Source: Photobacterium sp. JCM 19050 (lineage in GTDB: Bacteria; Pseudomonadota; Gammaproteobacteria; Enterobacterales; Vibrionaceae). Taken from it: a stretch of DNA of 64,000 bases. Made by a program: the position numbers and the translations under genes. The notes under the pieces are model-generated. The model made no database searches. It was not told the DNA's origin and saw only the letters and a program-made list of their open reading frames with translations. Shown piece after piece: positions 19,626 through 29,662 of this stretch. Location of the stretch: the NCBI GenBank assembly GCA_001310455.1, contig BAXG01000005.1, positions 62,001-126,000 on the forward strand, in the 5' to 3' direction. Every line of letters starts with the position of its first letter. The first letter of the stretch is position 1.

Positions 19626-19940
19626 ATGTCAGAGAAATTAACCAGCCAACAACAAGACCAGTTAGATGCAGCTGCATTTCGCAGGTTACTTCAACATCTT
19701 GATGAACATAAGGAAGTTCAAAACATAGATTTGATGATTCTGGCCGATTTCTGCCGTAACTGTCTGGGAAAATGGTATAAGGCGGAAGCGGACAAGCTGG
19801 GTATTGATGTCAGTGATGATGAAGCGCGCACCCGCGTATACGGCATGCCTTACAGCGAGTGGAAAGAAAAGCACCAGCAACCGGCAACGCCGGAGCAAAT
19901 GGCTGCATTTGAAGCGCGGCAGGCGGCGAAGAAGAGCTAA
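19626..19940 (+). CDS. DUF1244 family protein
   Basis: A 104-residue cytoplasmic protein. The conserved DUF1244 core is visible as FRRLLQHLDEHKEVQNIDLM, then ADFCRNCLGKWYKAEAD and VYGMPYSEWKEKHQ. The CRNC cysteine pair is characteristic. Function is unknown. ATG 19626 is preferred over the upstream in-frame start because of the purine-rich GAGAGAAAG before it. It is divergent from the barrel gene and followed by about 140 bases without a gene before queC. Confidence 0.82.
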   Translation: MSEKLTSQQQDQLDAAAFRRLLQHLDEHKEVQNIDLMILADFCRNCLGKWYKAEADKLGIDVSDDEARTRVYGMPYSEWKEKHQQPATPEQMAAFEARQAAKKS

Positions 19941-20080
19941 TACCGGTCCTCGGAAAATCCGGTTCTGGGAACTGGGAAAAGCAAGAGCGAAGAGCGTGAC
20001 TGAACATATTCAGACAACAAACTCTTGCATGGCCCAGGGCCCAGAATTTACAGCTTAGAGTTTTATAGCTGAAGGGCGGG

Positions 20081-20773
20081 TTAGTCCTTCCCCGCTTTCT
20101 CACGGTAACTAGCCATCACAGCCTCTTTATTGGCCAAATAACCGTCCAACCCTTTTTGGCGCAGGTCACAGGCCGGGCATTCACCACAACCGTTGCCGCG
20201 AACGCCGTTGTAGCACGTCAGGGTTTTTTCACGCACAAAGTCGAGTTTTCCGCAGGCATCTGCCATGGCCCAGGTTTCTGCTTTGTTGAGCCACATCAGT
20301 GGCGTTTCAATAGTCAGTGCGCGGTCCATACCCAGTACCAGTGACTGGTTTATGGATTTGACGAACTCATCCCGGCAATCCGGGTAGCCGGAAAAGTCTG
20401 TTTCGCAGACACCGGTAATCACAGTATTTGCACCGATTTGGTAGGCGTAGATACCTGCCAAGGTCAGGAAAAGAATATTGCGGCCGGGAACGAAAGAGTT
20501 TGGCAGGCCGTTTTCCTGCAGTTCATGGGATACAGCGATATTGTCACGGGTCAGGGAACTGATAGCCAGTTCATTGAGCAGGCTGACATCCATTACCTTG
20601 TGCGCAGTAACACCCAATTCTTTAGCAATGGCTTGCGCAACTTCAATTTCTTCGCGGTGACGCTGGTTGTAGTCGAAGGTAATGCAGTGAACTTCATCGA
20701 AGCGGCTGAGAGCTTCAATCAGGCAGGTCGTTGAATCCTGGCCTCCGCTGAAAACGACAACGGCTTTTTTCAT
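20081..20773 (-). CDS. queC: 7-cyano-7-deazaguanine synthase QueC
   Basis: QueC converts carboxydeazaguanine to preQ0 in queuosine synthesis using ATP and ammonia. The PP-loop SGGQDSTT is at the N-terminus; the zinc site is the late cysteine cluster [16 protein letters not shown]. From ATG 20773 (behind GGAAGAAAG) the protein is 230 residues, close to E. coli's 231. Other queuosine genes are not adjacent. No preQ1 riboswitch-like structure was recognised upstream. Confidence 0.95.
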   Translation of the reverse strand: MKKAVVVFSGGQDSTTCLIEALSRFDEVHCITFDYNQRHREEIEVAQAIAKELGVTAHKVMDVSLLNELAISSLTRDNIAVSHELQENGLPNSFVPGRNILFLTLAGIYAYQIGANTVITGVCETDFSGYPDCRDEFVKSINQSLVLGMDRALTIETPLMWLNKAETWAMADACGKLDFVREKTLTCYNGVRGNGCGECPACDLRQKGLDGYLANKEAVMASYREKAGKD

Positions 20774-20864
20774 GGACTTTCTTCCATCTGATTCTGTTAC
20801 CGGAATTGTAATGTTATTCACGGGAATAACCAGCTCTGGGACGGAAATCGAATTAGAGAGGAAA

Positions 20865-20887
20865 AAGCCCCGGGTTTTACCCCGGGG
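20865..20887 (-). terminator. Terminator after the cysteine desulfhydrase gene
   Basis: On the minus strand CCCCGGG, short loop, CCCGGGG, then CTTTTTCC. It lies 26 bases beyond the stop at 20913 and before queC. Confidence 0.85.
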
Positions 20888-20912
20888 GTGCAGAAAGGTG
20901 CAAGGAAGAGAG

Positions 20913-22007
20913 TTAAATCGAGTAGGTTTTCAGTGCTTCAATATGGGCTGAGATATCACCGATGTGGCTCTCAACCCAGGTGTCGTCAAAGTAGGTGTCG
21001 AGATACCGTTCGCCGCTGTCACAAAGCAGTGTCACGATGGAACCCTGTTCACCGCGGGCTTTCATTTCTTCAGCCAGTTTCAACGCGCCCCAAAGATTGG
21101 TACCAGTTGATGCACCGGCTTTGCGGCCAATGAAGTTTTCCAACCAACGAATAGTGGCGATGCTGGCAGCATCCGGCACGGTTTCCATCCGGTCAACGAC
21201 GCCGGGAATAAAGCTTGGCTCCACGCGAGGGCGACCGATGCCTTCAATGCGGCTGTAACGGCTGAGAGTCAGGTTGGCATCACCGGTTTTGAAATAGTCG
21301 TGGAAGACCGAATCTTCGGGGTCAACAACCATTAGTTGGGTGGCATGGCAGCGGTAGTGAATGTAGCGACCAATAGTGGCTGAGGTGCCCCCGGTGCCTG
21401 CGCTCATTACTATCCAGGAAGGAATAGGGAAACGTTCATATTCCATCTGGTTGAAAATACTGTTGGCAATATTGTTATTACTGCGCCAGTCAGTCGCACG
21501 CTCTGCATAGGTGAACTGATCCATGTAATGGCCATTCAATTCACGGGCAAGGCGGCGGCTTTCGTCATAAATCATGTCTGAGCGCGGCACAAAATGCGCT
21601 TCACCGCCATAGAAGGCAATCTGTTCAATCTTCTTGCGGGAAGTGCATTCTGGTACAACCGCGATGAAACGAAGGCCCAGAAGACGGGCGAAGTAGGCTT
21701 CAGAAACCGCAGTGCTGCCGGAAGATGACTCGATGATGGTTGTGTCCTGATTAATCCAACCGTTACATAGACCATAAAGGAAAAGGGAGCGGGCGAGGCG
21801 GTGCTTCAGGCTGCCGGTTGGGTGGGTACTTTCATCTTTCAGGTAAAGGTCGATGCCTTCGAAATAGGGGAGGTCGAGCTTAATAAGGTGTGTATCAGCA
21901 GAACGCTGCATGTCTGCTTCGATCTTACGGATTGCCTGGCATACCCATGCTCGCTTGGTCATGGTTTCTTCAATCTGGCAACAACCTGTGTGGAATTCAG
22001 TTCTCAT
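20913..22007 (-). CDS. PLP-dependent cysteine synthase-like L-cysteine desulfhydrase (Cds1 type)
   Basis: A 364-residue fold-type II PLP enzyme. The PLP lysine lies in [19 protein letters not shown], a spelling I associate with the Cds1 cysteine desulfhydrase group, not with CysK/CysM. The Asn-loop region [15 protein letters not shown] and the glycine-rich phosphate loop [12 protein letters not shown] are present. The likely reaction is breakdown of L-cysteine to pyruvate, sulfide and ammonia, though synthase activity cannot be excluded. It is divergent from a DecR-like regulator, whose E. coli ortholog activates cysteine detoxification, which supports the desulfhydrase reading. Start 22007 follows AGGG; 21962 and 22088 are alternatives. 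Confidence 0.75.
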   Translation of the reverse strand: MRTEFHTGCCQIEETMTKRAWVCQAIRKIEADMQRSADTHLIKLDLPYFEGIDLYLKDESTHPTGSLKHRLARSLFLYGLCNGWINQDTTIIESSSGSTAVSEAYFARLLGLRFIAVVPECTSRKKIEQIAFYGGEAHFVPRSDMIYDESRRLARELNGHYMDQFTYAERATDWRSNNNIANSIFNQMEYERFPIPSWIVMSAGTGGTSATIGRYIHYRCHATQLMVVDPEDSVFHDYFKTGDANLTLSRYSRIEGIGRPRVEPSFIPGVVDRMETVPDAASIATIRWLENFIGRKAGASTGTNLWGALKLAEEMKARGEQGSIVTLLCDSGERYLDTYFDDTWVESHIGDISAHIEALKTYSI

Positions 22008-22050
22008 AGACAGCCCTAAAACAACGTTTTTGTTATAGGTCCAATCTACT

Positions 22051-22108
22051 TTTGCTAACGGAGAAAAACTTTGCTTAATTTCCTCCATGTTTGCTAATTT
22101 GGAGAAAA
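22051..22108. promoter_or_regulatory. Three phased TTTGCTNA repeats in the Cds1/decR intergenic region
   Basis: TTTGCTAA begins at 22051, TTTGCTTA at 22070 and TTTGCTAA at 22090, so starts are 19 and 20 bases apart, about two helical turns. Copies 1 and 3 extend into GGAGAAAA. Copy 3 (TTTGCTAATTTGGAGAAAA) has partial dyad symmetry of the kind bound by Lrp/AsnC proteins. They probably bind the adjacent DecR-like regulator; this is inference from position. Confidence 0.6.
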
Positions 22109-22133
22109 TAATTCTATCAAATAGTGTTTTGTG

Positions 22134-22598
22134 ATGAAGATCAATCTCGATAAAACCGACAGGCTGTTGCTCGGAATGCTCCAGAAGGACGCAACCCAGT
22201 CGCTTGCTGATCTGGCTGAAGCGGTAAACCTGACAACGACACCATGCTGGAAGCGATTAAAGCGGCTGGAAGAATCCGGCGTGCTTCGCCAGAGAGTCGC
22301 ACTTTTGGACCCGGAAAAGGTCGGTGTAGCGTTTACTGCTTTTGTTCAGATAAAAACCAGTGACCATTCTGAAAAATGGTACCGGCGTTTTTCGGAAACC
22401 GTGGAAGACTTTGCTGAGGTGATGGAGTTTTACCGGATGGCCGGAGAGTATGATTACATGATGAAAGTGCAGGTTGAAGATATGGGGGCGTTTGACCGCT
22501 TTTATAAGAAACTGGTCAACAGCATTGAAGGACTGACAAATGTGACGTCTACCTTTGCTATGGAATCGCTCAAATATACAACAGCTTTACCACTCTGA
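22134..22598 (+). CDS. decR: Lrp/AsnC-family regulator, DecR (YbaO) ortholog
   Basis: A 154-residue transcription factor. An N-terminal winged helix-turn-helix ([20 protein letters not shown], then [19 protein letters not shown]) is followed by an Lrp-type RAM ligand domain ending [14 protein letters not shown]. These blocks agree closely with E. coli DecR, which senses cysteine and activates the cyuPA detoxification genes. Here the likely target is the divergent Cds1-like gene. GTG 22131 directly before ATG 22134 is an alternative start. The gene is followed by a short-loop A/T-rich inverted repeat. Confidence 0.85.
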   Translation: MKINLDKTDRLLLGMLQKDATQSLADLAEAVNLTTTPCWKRLKRLEESGVLRQRVALLDPEKVGVAFTAFVQIKTSDHSEKWYRRFSETVEDFAEVMEFYRMAGEYDYMMKVQVEDMGAFDRFYKKLVNSIEGLTNVTSTFAMESLKYTTALPL

Positions 22599-22968
22599 AA
22601 GGCAAATTAAGGGCAAAAAAAGCGGCAAAAAAGGACTTTTTTGCCATTGAAACCCGGATTTTTGCCCCCATCTCACAGAAAAGTAACGATTGACTCGGGG
22701 GCAACTCGACTCCCGAAGTACGTGTCGCTATAATGGCGCGTCTTAAATTTCGGCCTGAAGGCTGACCTCAGTGCGCTGAGGTTCAAAGACACGTACCACT
22801 CAAGGGTGATCAATCGTGTCCCGTTTTACAGGCACTATTGCTTACGAATTCTTGACTGATTGCTGACTCGCAAGGTTGATTTTTCTCGCAGTAGTAAAAG
22901 GATGCCACCGGCAGTTGCCGGTACCCAGCACTCAGAATTCCTGAGACAGTTTTGAGGTTATATACATA
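22599..22968. other. Long leader region upstream of tig
   Basis: No gene in 370 bases. It holds an inverted repeat after decR (GGCAAAAAAG/CTTTTTTGCC, 22624-22645), the predicted tig promoter, a small hairpin ACCTCAG-TGCG-CTGAGGT (22765-22782), and a 9-base inverted repeat GTACGTGTC/GACACGTAC (22718-22726 and 22788-22796) that brackets the promoter's -10 region. If the predicted start is right, the tig message has a leader of about 230 bases. Confidence 0.55.
22706..22734 (+). promoter_or_regulatory. Predicted sigma-70 promoter of tig
   Basis: TCGACT (22706-22711), 17-base spacer, TATAAT (22729-22734). The -10 is perfect and the -35 differs from TTGACA in two or three positions. Confidence 0.6.
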
Positions 22969-24267
22969 ATGCAAGTTACCGTTGAAACCAAAGAAGGCCT
23001 GCAGCGCCAACTGACCATCACTGTTCCAGCAGCAAACATCGAAGATGCTGTTACTGCTGAGCTTCGCAACATCGCAAAAAATCGTCGTTTCGATGGTTTC
23101 CGTAAAGGCAAAGTGCCTATGAAGATGGTTGCGCGTATGTACGGTAAAGCTGTACGCCAGGACATCCTGGGTGAAGTGATGCACCGTCACTTCATCGAAG
23201 CGATCGTGAAAGAAAAGATTAACCCAGCTGGTTCTCCAACTTTTGCACCAGTTGAAATGGAAGAAGGTAAAGACCTGGTATTCAACGCGACTTTCGAAGT
23301 TTACCCAGAAATCGAACTGAAAGGTCTGGACCAGGTTAAAATCGAAAAGCCAGTTGCACAGGTAACTGACGCTGACGTAGAAGGCATGGTTGAAACCCTG
23401 CGTAAGCAGCAAGCTAACTGGATTGCTTCAGAAGGCGCTGCTGAAGAAAACAGTCGTGTAACTATCGATTTCACCGGTTCTATCGACGGTGAAGAGTTCG
23501 AAGGCGGTAAGGCTGAAGACTTCAAACTGGTTATGGGTCAAGGCCGCATGATCCCAGGTTTCGAAGACGGAATCATGGGTAAGAAAGCCGGTGAAGAATT
23601 CACTATCGACGTAAACTTCCCAGAAGATTACCACGCAGAAAACCTGAAAGGTAAAGCTGCGAAGTTCGACATCGTTCTGAAAGCTGTAGAAGCTCAGGAA
23701 CTGCCAGAACTGACTGAAGAATTCGTACAGCGTTTCGGCGTTGAAGACGGTTCTATCGAAGGTCTGAAAGCAGAAGTTCGTAAGAACATGGAACGCGAAC
23801 TGGCTCAAATGCTGAAGAGCAAAGTAAAAGAGCAAGCTATCGATGGTCTGATCGAGCAGAACGACATCGAAGTACCGGCTGCTCTGATTGACCAGGAAAT
23901 CGACGTACTGCGTCGCCAGGCTGCACAGCGTTTCGGCGGCCAGGAAAATGCAGCGATGGAACTGCCACGTGAACTGTTCGAAGAACAAGCTAAGCGTCGC
24001 GTAGTTGTTGGCCTGCTGCTGGGTGAAGTTATCAAGAGCGAAGAAATCAAAGCAGACGACGAGCGTGTTAAAGCGCTGATCGCTGAGATGGCTTCTGCTT
24101 ACGAAGATCCATCAGAAGTTGTTGCTTACTACGAGCAGAACGAACAGCTGATGAACAACATGCGCAATGTTGCTCTGGAAGAGCAAGCTATCGATGCGCT
24201 GCTGGCTAAAGCTCAGGTTTCTGAAGTAGAAAAAGGCTTCAACGAGCTGATGAACGCTCAAGCGTAA
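22969..24267 (+). CDS. tig: Trigger factor
   Basis: Ribosome-bound chaperone and peptidyl-prolyl isomerase that meets nascent chains. The N-terminal ribosome-binding domain carries the signature [11 protein letters not shown]; the FKBP-like PPIase domain is around [20 protein letters not shown] to [11 protein letters not shown]; the long helical C-terminal domain follows. 432 residues, equal to E. coli. Intact. First gene of the tig-clpP-clpX-lon-hupB-ppiD block, with its own promoter and a terminator before clpP. Codon use is biased towards a small codon set, as expected for a highly expressed gene. Confidence 0.97.
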   Translation: MQVTVETKEGLQRQLTITVPAANIEDAVTAELRNIAKNRRFDGFRKGKVPMKMVARMYGKAVRQDILGEVMHRHFIEAIVKEKINPAGSPTFAPVEMEEGKDLVFNATFEVYPEIELKGLDQVKIEKPVAQVTDADVEGMVETLRKQQANWIASEGAAEENSRVTIDFTGSIDGEEFEGGKAEDFKLVMGQGRMIPGFEDGIMGKKAGEEFTIDVNFPEDYHAENLKGKAAKFDIVLKAVEAQELPELTEEFVQRFGVEDGSIEGLKAEVRKNMERELAQMLKSKVKEQAIDGLIEQNDIEVPAALIDQEIDVLRRQAAQRFGGQENAAMELPRELFEEQAKRRVVVGLLLGEVIKSEEIKADDERVKALIAEMASAYEDPSEVVAYYEQNEQLMNNMRNVALEEQAIDALLAKAQVSEVEKGFNELMNAQA

Positions 24268-24343
24268 TTGTTCGCTTTATCAGCGGATTAACTACGCAAC
24301 AAATTGAGTGAAAAATTGACTTAGGATTCACTCTTTTGCTAAC

Positions 24344-24384
24344 AATGGTCCGTATGAAGCAATTCATCCGGACCATTATTTTTA
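24344..24384 (+). terminator. Hairpin with GCAA tetraloop between tig and clpP
   Basis: AATGGTCCG pairs with CGGACCATT; inside, ATGAA-GCAA-TTCAT continues the stem after one mismatch, giving a 14-pair stem on a GNRA tetraloop, followed by ATTTTTAG. It ends 12 bases before the clpP ATG, so it must either terminate tig or be bypassed by a clpP promoter nearby. Confidence 0.8.
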
Positions 24385-24396
24385 GGGGAATACAAT

Positions 24397-25020
24397 ATGA
24401 GCTTCCATGACAGCAACACCGTGCCTTCGATTATGGACGCGCTGGTACCAATGGTGGTTGAACAAACATCACGTGGTGAGCGTTCTTATGACATCTATTC
24501 CCGTCTTCTCAAAGAGCGTGTCATTTTCCTGACCGGTCAGGTAGAAGACCACATGGCAAACCTTGTGGTAGCCCAGTTGCTATTCCTTGAGTCAGAAAAC
24601 CCAGACAAGGATATCTTCCTGTACATTAACTCTCCTGGCGGCTCAGTGACTGCGGGTATGTCTATCTATGACACCATGCAGTTCATCAAGCCAAATGTCA
24701 GCACAGTTTGTATGGGCCAGGCTTGCTCTATGGGTGCTTTCCTGCTGGCAGGTGGCGCACAGGGTAAGCGTTACTGTCTGCCAAACTCCCGCGTGATGAT
24801 TCACCAGCCTCTTGGTGGCTTCCAGGGACAGGCTTCTGACATTCAAATCCACGCTCAGGAAATTTTAACCATCAAAAAACGGTTAAATACATTGTTGGCT
24901 GAACATACCGGCCAGCCAATGGAGATCATTGAGCGTGACACCGACCGTGACAACTTTATGTCTGCTGAACAGGCAGTTGAGTATGGTCTGGTCGACGCTG
25001 TACTGAGCAAACGAGATTAA
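24397..25020 (+). CDS. clpP: ATP-dependent Clp protease proteolytic subunit
   Basis: Serine protease forming the tetradecameric chamber used by ClpX and ClpA. The catalytic triad falls at Ser111 (GQACSMGAF), His136 (VMIHQPLGG) and Asp185 (DRDNFM), matching E. coli numbering. Length 207 residues, equal to E. coli. AGGGGA lies before the ATG. It precedes clpX, its unfoldase partner; the 110-base gap holds a large nested hairpin. Confidence 0.97.
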   Translation: MSFHDSNTVPSIMDALVPMVVEQTSRGERSYDIYSRLLKERVIFLTGQVEDHMANLVVAQLLFLESENPDKDIFLYINSPGGSVTAGMSIYDTMQFIKPNVSTVCMGQACSMGAFLLAGGAQGKRYCLPNSRVMIHQPLGGFQGQASDIQIHAQEILTIKKRLNTLLAEHTGQPMEIIERDTDRDNFMSAEQAVEYGLVDAVLSKRD

Positions 25021-25030
25021 GTATTACATT

Positions 25031-25076
25031 AAGTTGCATCAATGAACCGGACTCTGCCGGACATTCGGTGCAACTT
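25031..25076 (+). promoter_or_regulatory. Nested hairpin between clpP and clpX
   Basis: AAGTTGCA (25031-25038) pairs with TGCAACTT (25069-25076); AATG/CATT and CCGG/CCGG pairs lie inside. No T-run follows the outer stem, so this may process or stabilise the message and not terminate it. Confidence 0.5.
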
Positions 25077-25130
25077 GATATAGACTTAACCTATGGTTTA
25101 CACGGGCGAATAGCCCTGAGAGGTTAGCGA

Positions 25131-26410
25131 ATGACAGAGAAGCGAAAAGACGGTGGTAGCGGCAAGCTGCTTTACTGCTCTTTCTGCGGAAAAAGCCAAC
25201 ACGAAGTTCGCAAGCTGATCGCGGGTCCTTCTGTCTATATCTGTGATGAATGTGTCGATCTTTGTAACGACATTATTCGTGAAGAGATCAAAGACATTGC
25301 ACCAAAGCGTGATAGTCGCGAACTGCCGACACCCCATGAGATCCGCTCGCATCTGGACGATTTTGTTATCGGCCAGGAGCAAGCGAAGAAAGTTCTTGCG
25401 GTGGCGGTATACAACCACTACAAGCGCCTGCAAAACGGCGATGTGAGTGCGGACGGTGTTGAGCTTGGCAAGAGTAATATCCTGCTGATTGGTCCAACGG
25501 GTAGTGGTAAGACCCTGCTTGCAGAAACCCTTGCCAAATACCTGGATGTACCATTCACCATGCTGATGCTACCACCCTGACCGAAGCCGGTTATGTGGGT
25601 GAAGATGTAGAGAACATCATCCAGAAGCTGCTTCAGAAATGTGATTACGACGTTTCCAAGGCAGAGCGCGGTATCGTCTACATTGATGAAATCGATAAGA
25701 TTTCACGCAAGTCTGATAATCCATCTATTACCCGCGATGTGTCGGGTGAAGGTGTGCAGCAGGCTCTGTTGAAGCTGATCGAAGGTACGGTTGCTTCTGT
25801 ACCACCTCAGGGTGGTCGCAAGCATCCACAACAGGAATTCCTCCAGGTTGATACCTCGAAGATCCTGTTTGTCTGTGGCGGTGCGTTTGCCGGTCTTGAT
25901 AAAGTGATCGATCAGCGTGTGGCCAAAGGTTCTGGAATTGGCTTTGGTGCGGAAGTCCGCTCTAAAGACGAAGCGGAAAGCCTGTCTAAGCTGTTTAAGC
26001 AGGTAGAGCCGGAAGACCTGGTCAAGTATGGCCTGATTCCTGAGTTCATTGGCCGTCTGCCGGTTGCGGCAGTGCTGGATGAACTGGATGAAGACGCACT
26101 TATCCAGATTCTGCGCGAGCCAAAGAACGCCCTGACCAAGCAGTACTCTGCACTGTTGGAAATGGATGGCGTTGAGCTGGAGTTCCGTGATGATGCACTG
26201 GTTGCTATTGCCCGCAAGGCAATGGAGCGCAAAACCGGTGCCCGTGGTCTGCGTTCAATCGTAGAAGCGGTGCTTCTTGATACCATGTACGATCTGCCTT
26301 CTAACAAGAGCGTTAGCAAGGTTGTGATCGACGAGTCTGTTATCAAGGGTGAATCAGCGCCTCTGCTGATTTACGACAATGCCGAAAATCAGGTTGCTGG
26401 TGGTGAGTAA
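25131..26410 (+). CDS. clpX: ClpX ATPase subunit of Clp protease, one apparent frameshift
   Basis: AAA+ unfoldase that feeds substrates into ClpP. The zinc-binding domain has [11 protein letters not shown] and [10 protein letters not shown]; Walker A is [10 protein letters not shown]; Walker B is [10 protein letters not shown]; sensor and pore regions follow. The frame stops at about 25580, where ATGCTGATG should be ATGGCTGATG; restoring one G gives [20 protein letters not shown] and a 426-residue protein of normal length. clpX is the adaptor-dependent unfoldase of a core protease, so a real truncation is unlikely. A strong terminator separates it from lon. Confidence 0.95.
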
Positions 26411-26437
26411 TTCATCACTTTTGGCTTGAAATTCAAA

Positions 26438-26470
26438 CAAAAAGGAGGTGTATGCCTCCTTTTTTGTTTT
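26438..26470 (+). terminator. Terminator between clpX and lon
   Basis: CAAAAAGGAGG, loop TGTATG, CCTCCTTTTTTG, with a further T-rich stretch. Confidence 0.88.
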
Positions 26471-26484
26471 CTCTGCTTCGTTCC

Positions 26485-26512
26485 ATTGAATCTCAGAAGT
26501 TTAACCCCATAT
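26485..26512 (+). promoter_or_regulatory. Heat-shock (sigma-32) promoter of lon
   Basis: ATTGAA (26485-26490), 14-base gap, CCCCATAT (26505-26512). This is close to the sigma-32 consensus CTTGAA-N13-15-CCCCAT-T, 36 bases upstream of the lon ATG. Sigma-32 control of lon is established in E. coli. Confidence 0.75.
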
Positions 26513-26547
26513 ACTCATAACTATGTTCCAACGGAAGAGAGACGAAT

Positions 26548-28918
26548 ATGAACTTGGAGCGTTCCGAGCGCATAACGATACCCGTACTGCCACTGCGTGA
26601 TGTAGTGGTGTACCCGCATATGGTGATCCCGCTGTTCGTTGGTCGGGAGAAATCCATCCGTTGCCTGGAAGCGGCAATGGACAACGACAAACAGATTCTG
26701 TTGGTAGCGCAAAAGGACGCGGCAACGGATGAGCCGCCGTTGATGATTTACATGGTGTAGGTACTGTTGCCTCAATTCTGCAGCTTCTGAAGCTGCCTGA
26801 CGGCACGGTGAAAGTACTGGTCGAAGGTTTACAGCGTGTGAAGGTTAATGCCTTCCACGAAGACGATTTCTTTGTTGCTGATGCGGAATACATGGTGACG
26901 CCGGAAATGGACGAGCGTGAGCAGGAAGTCCTTATCCGTACCGCGATCAGCCAGTTTGAAGGCTTTATTAAGCTTAACAAAAAGATTCCACCTGAAGTTC
27001 TGACCTCTCTGAATGGCATCGATGAAGCTGCACGTCTGGCCGATACCATTGCTGCCCATATGCCTTTGAAGTTGACTGACAAGCAGCATGTCCTCGAACT
27101 GGTTGATATTAACGACCGTATCGAATACCTGCTGGCGATGATGGAATCCGAAATCGACCTGCTTCAGGTTGAGAAGCGAATCCGTGGTCGCGTTAAGAAG
27201 CAAATGGAAAAGAGCCAGCGCGAGTACTATCTGAATGAGCAGATGAAGGCGATTCAGAAAGAGCTTGGTGAACTGGATGATGCACCGGACGAATTCGAGT
27301 CTCTGAAGAAGAAGATCGATGAAGCCAAGATGCCGCAGGAAGCTCGTGAGAAAACTGAGCAGGAACTGCAAAAGCTGAAAATGATGTCGCCAATGTCTGC
27401 GGAAGCGACCGTGGTTCGTGGTTACATCGATTGGATGATCAGCGTGCTTGGCACAAGCGTTCCAAGGTGAAAAAGAACCTGGCTAAAGCCGAAGAGATTC
27501 TGAATGCTGACCACTACGGTCTTGAGCGTGTTAAAGAACGCATTGTTGAATACCTGGCAGTCCAGAACCGTATTAACAAGCTGAAAGGTCCGATTCTGTG
27601 TCTTGTCGGTCCTCCGGGTGTCGGTAAAACGTCGTTGGGTCAGTCGATTGCTAAGGCTACTGGTCGACAGTATGTACGTATGGCACTGGGTGGCGTGCGT
27701 GACGAAGCGGAAATCCGTGGTCACCGCCGGACTTACATTGGCTCAATGCCGGGTAAACTTATCCAGAAAATGGCGAAAGTCGGTGTGCGTAACCCGCTTT
27801 TCCTGTTGGATGAAATCGACAAAATGTCATCTGATATGCGCGGTGACCCTGCATCGGCATTGCTGGAAGTGCTGGATCCGGAACAGAACAATGCGTTCAA
27901 CGATCACTACCTGGAAGTGGATTACGACCTGTCTGACGTGATGTTCGTGGCAACGTCTAACTCCATGAATATTCCGGGTCCGTTGCTTGATCGTATGGAA
28001 GTGATTCGCCTTTCCGGTTACACCGAAGACGAAAAGTTGAACATTGCCAAGCGCCACCTGGTCGAGAAGCAAATTCAACGCAACGGTCTGAAACAAGGTG
28101 AGTTGGTAATCGATGATTCTGCCATCTTGGGCATTATCCGTTACTACACCCGTGAAGCCGGTGTCCGAAGCCTCGAACGTGAAATTTCCAAGCTGTGCCG
28201 TAAAGCAGTGAAAGAGATCCTTCTGAACAAGGATCTGAAGACACTGACTATTTCTCAGGAAAACCTGAAATCCTTCCTGGGTGTTCAGCGCTTTGATTAC
28301 GGTAAAGCGGAAGAAAACAACCGCATTGGTCAGGTTAACGGTCTTGCTTGGACAGAAGTAGGTGGTGACCTGCTGACGGTCGAAGCCCAGTCTATGTCTG
28401 GTAAAGGCAAATTGCTTCACACTGGCTCTCTCGGCGACGTGATGCAAGAGTCTATTCAGGCAGCAATGACTGTGGTACGTACCCGCGCTGAAAAACTGGG
28501 TATCAACAGTGACTTCTATGAGAAGCGTGATATTCACATTCACGTTCCTGAAGGTGCAACACCGAAAGATGGCCCAAGTGCCGGTATCGCAATGTGTACT
28601 GCGCTGGTATCCAGCCTGACTGGTAACCCGGTGCGTGCCGATGTTGCCATGACCGGTGAGATCACGCTTCGTGGTGAAGTGTTGCCTATCGGTGGCCTGA
28701 AAGAAAAACTGCTGGCCGCTCACCGTGGCGGAATCAAAACCGTAGTGATTCCTAAGGAAAATGAACGTGATTTGGAAGAGATTCCAGACAATGTCATTGC
28801 CGATTTGGATGTCCGTCCGGTGCGCTGGATTGACGATGTCCTCACTATCGCCCTGCAAGAGAACCCGCTGGGTATGCAGGTTGTGACTACTGAAAACAGT
28901 GATGTGCAGCAAAAATAA
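26548..28918 (+). CDS. lon: Lon protease, two apparent frameshifts
   Basis: ATP-dependent serine protease that removes damaged and regulatory proteins. The N-terminal LAN domain begins [20 protein letters not shown]; Walker A is GPPGVGKTS; Walker [10 protein letters not shown]; the catalytic serine is in [11 protein letters not shown] with the lysine about 43 residues on. The frame breaks near 26735 (CCGGCC read as CCGCC) and near 27450 (GTGCCTTGG read as GTGCTTGG). Repair gives [15 protein letters not shown] and DWMISVPWHKRSK and a 790-residue protein against 784 in E. coli. It has its own sigma-32-type promoter and a terminator before hupB. Confidence 0.95.
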
Positions 28919-28930
28919 GGGATGAGAAAG

Positions 28931-28968
28931 GCTGACAACGCCCAAAAGGCTTGTCAGCTTTTTTTTTG
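28931..28968 (+). terminator. Terminator after lon
   Basis: GCTGACAA, 12-base loop, TTGTCAGC followed by eight or more T. Confidence 0.9.
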
Positions 28969-29161
28969 CTCGCTAAGTTAGGGAAAGTCAGTTGCAAGCC
29001 TGTATGTTGCGGTATTTCTCAGGGATTTAAGGTTTCTTTCCACCTCTTACTCTGGAAATGATATCAGGCAATTGCAGCTCGTTCGCAGGACTCTTGACGA
29101 GCATTTAATGAAGCCGCACAAAACAATGCGGCACTGAGAAAAATGAGATAGGGGAAAAGAC

Positions 29162-29434
29162 GTGAATAAAGCACAACTGGTAGACAAAATCGCAGAGGGT
29201 GCAGACATTTCAAAAGCATCTGCAGGCCGTGCTCTGGATGCATTTCTTGAAGCAGTATCTGACTCTCTGAAAGAAGGCGACCAGGTAGCCCTGGTTGGTT
29301 TTGGTACTTTCTCTGTACGTGATCGTGCAGCGCGTACCGGCCGCAACCCACAGACGGGTCAGGAAATCAAAATTGCTGCTGCAAAAGTACCTGGTTTCAA
29401 GGCAGGTAAAGCGTTGAAAGACGCAGTAAACTAA
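29162..29434 (+). CDS. hupB: DNA-binding protein HU-beta
   Basis: Nucleoid-associated histone-like protein, 90 residues as in E. coli. It starts at GTG 29162 behind AGGGGA. The dimer core ([20 protein letters not shown]) and the DNA-binding beta arm ([20 protein letters not shown]) are complete. Position after lon is the conserved order for HU-beta, which supports hupB over hupA. Confidence 0.97.
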   Translation: MNKAQLVDKIAEGADISKASAGRALDAFLEAVSDSLKEGDQVALVGFGTFSVRDRAARTGRNPQTGQEIKIAAAKVPGFKAGKALKDAVN

Positions 29435-29533
29435 TTCCCGCCCTAATAAGGGTGTCTGATTCGCCAAAGTGGAATGAAAAAGCTGAAAAGCCCACTGGCA
29501 AAACGTATAATCAGAATCACTCGGCGGAACAAG

Positions 29534-29558
29534 GCGCATCATGTCGATGCGCTTTTTT
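29534..29558 (+). terminator. Terminator between hupB and ppiD
   Basis: GCGCATC, five-base loop, GATGCGC, then TTTTTT. A promoter-like CTGAAA-17-TATAAT lies just upstream (29483-29511). Confidence 0.8.
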
Positions 29559-29662
29559 GCGTTTAAATGTGCGGGTTATTTTTTATTCACCCCGCTGCTT
29601 AGCCGCTGAAAAAACTATAAAGATGTATTAGCCAGTTCCAGATACAGGAGATACGGCAGACT

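Noticed and set aside
20774..20912. preQ1 riboswitch upstream of queC
   Set aside because: Only a terminator of the neighbouring gene is present; no aptamer-like pseudoknot or A-rich tail was found.
22624..22645. Terminator after decR
   Set aside because: The A/T-rich arms leave only a two-base loop and no T-run follows the stem; kept only as an inverted repeat.
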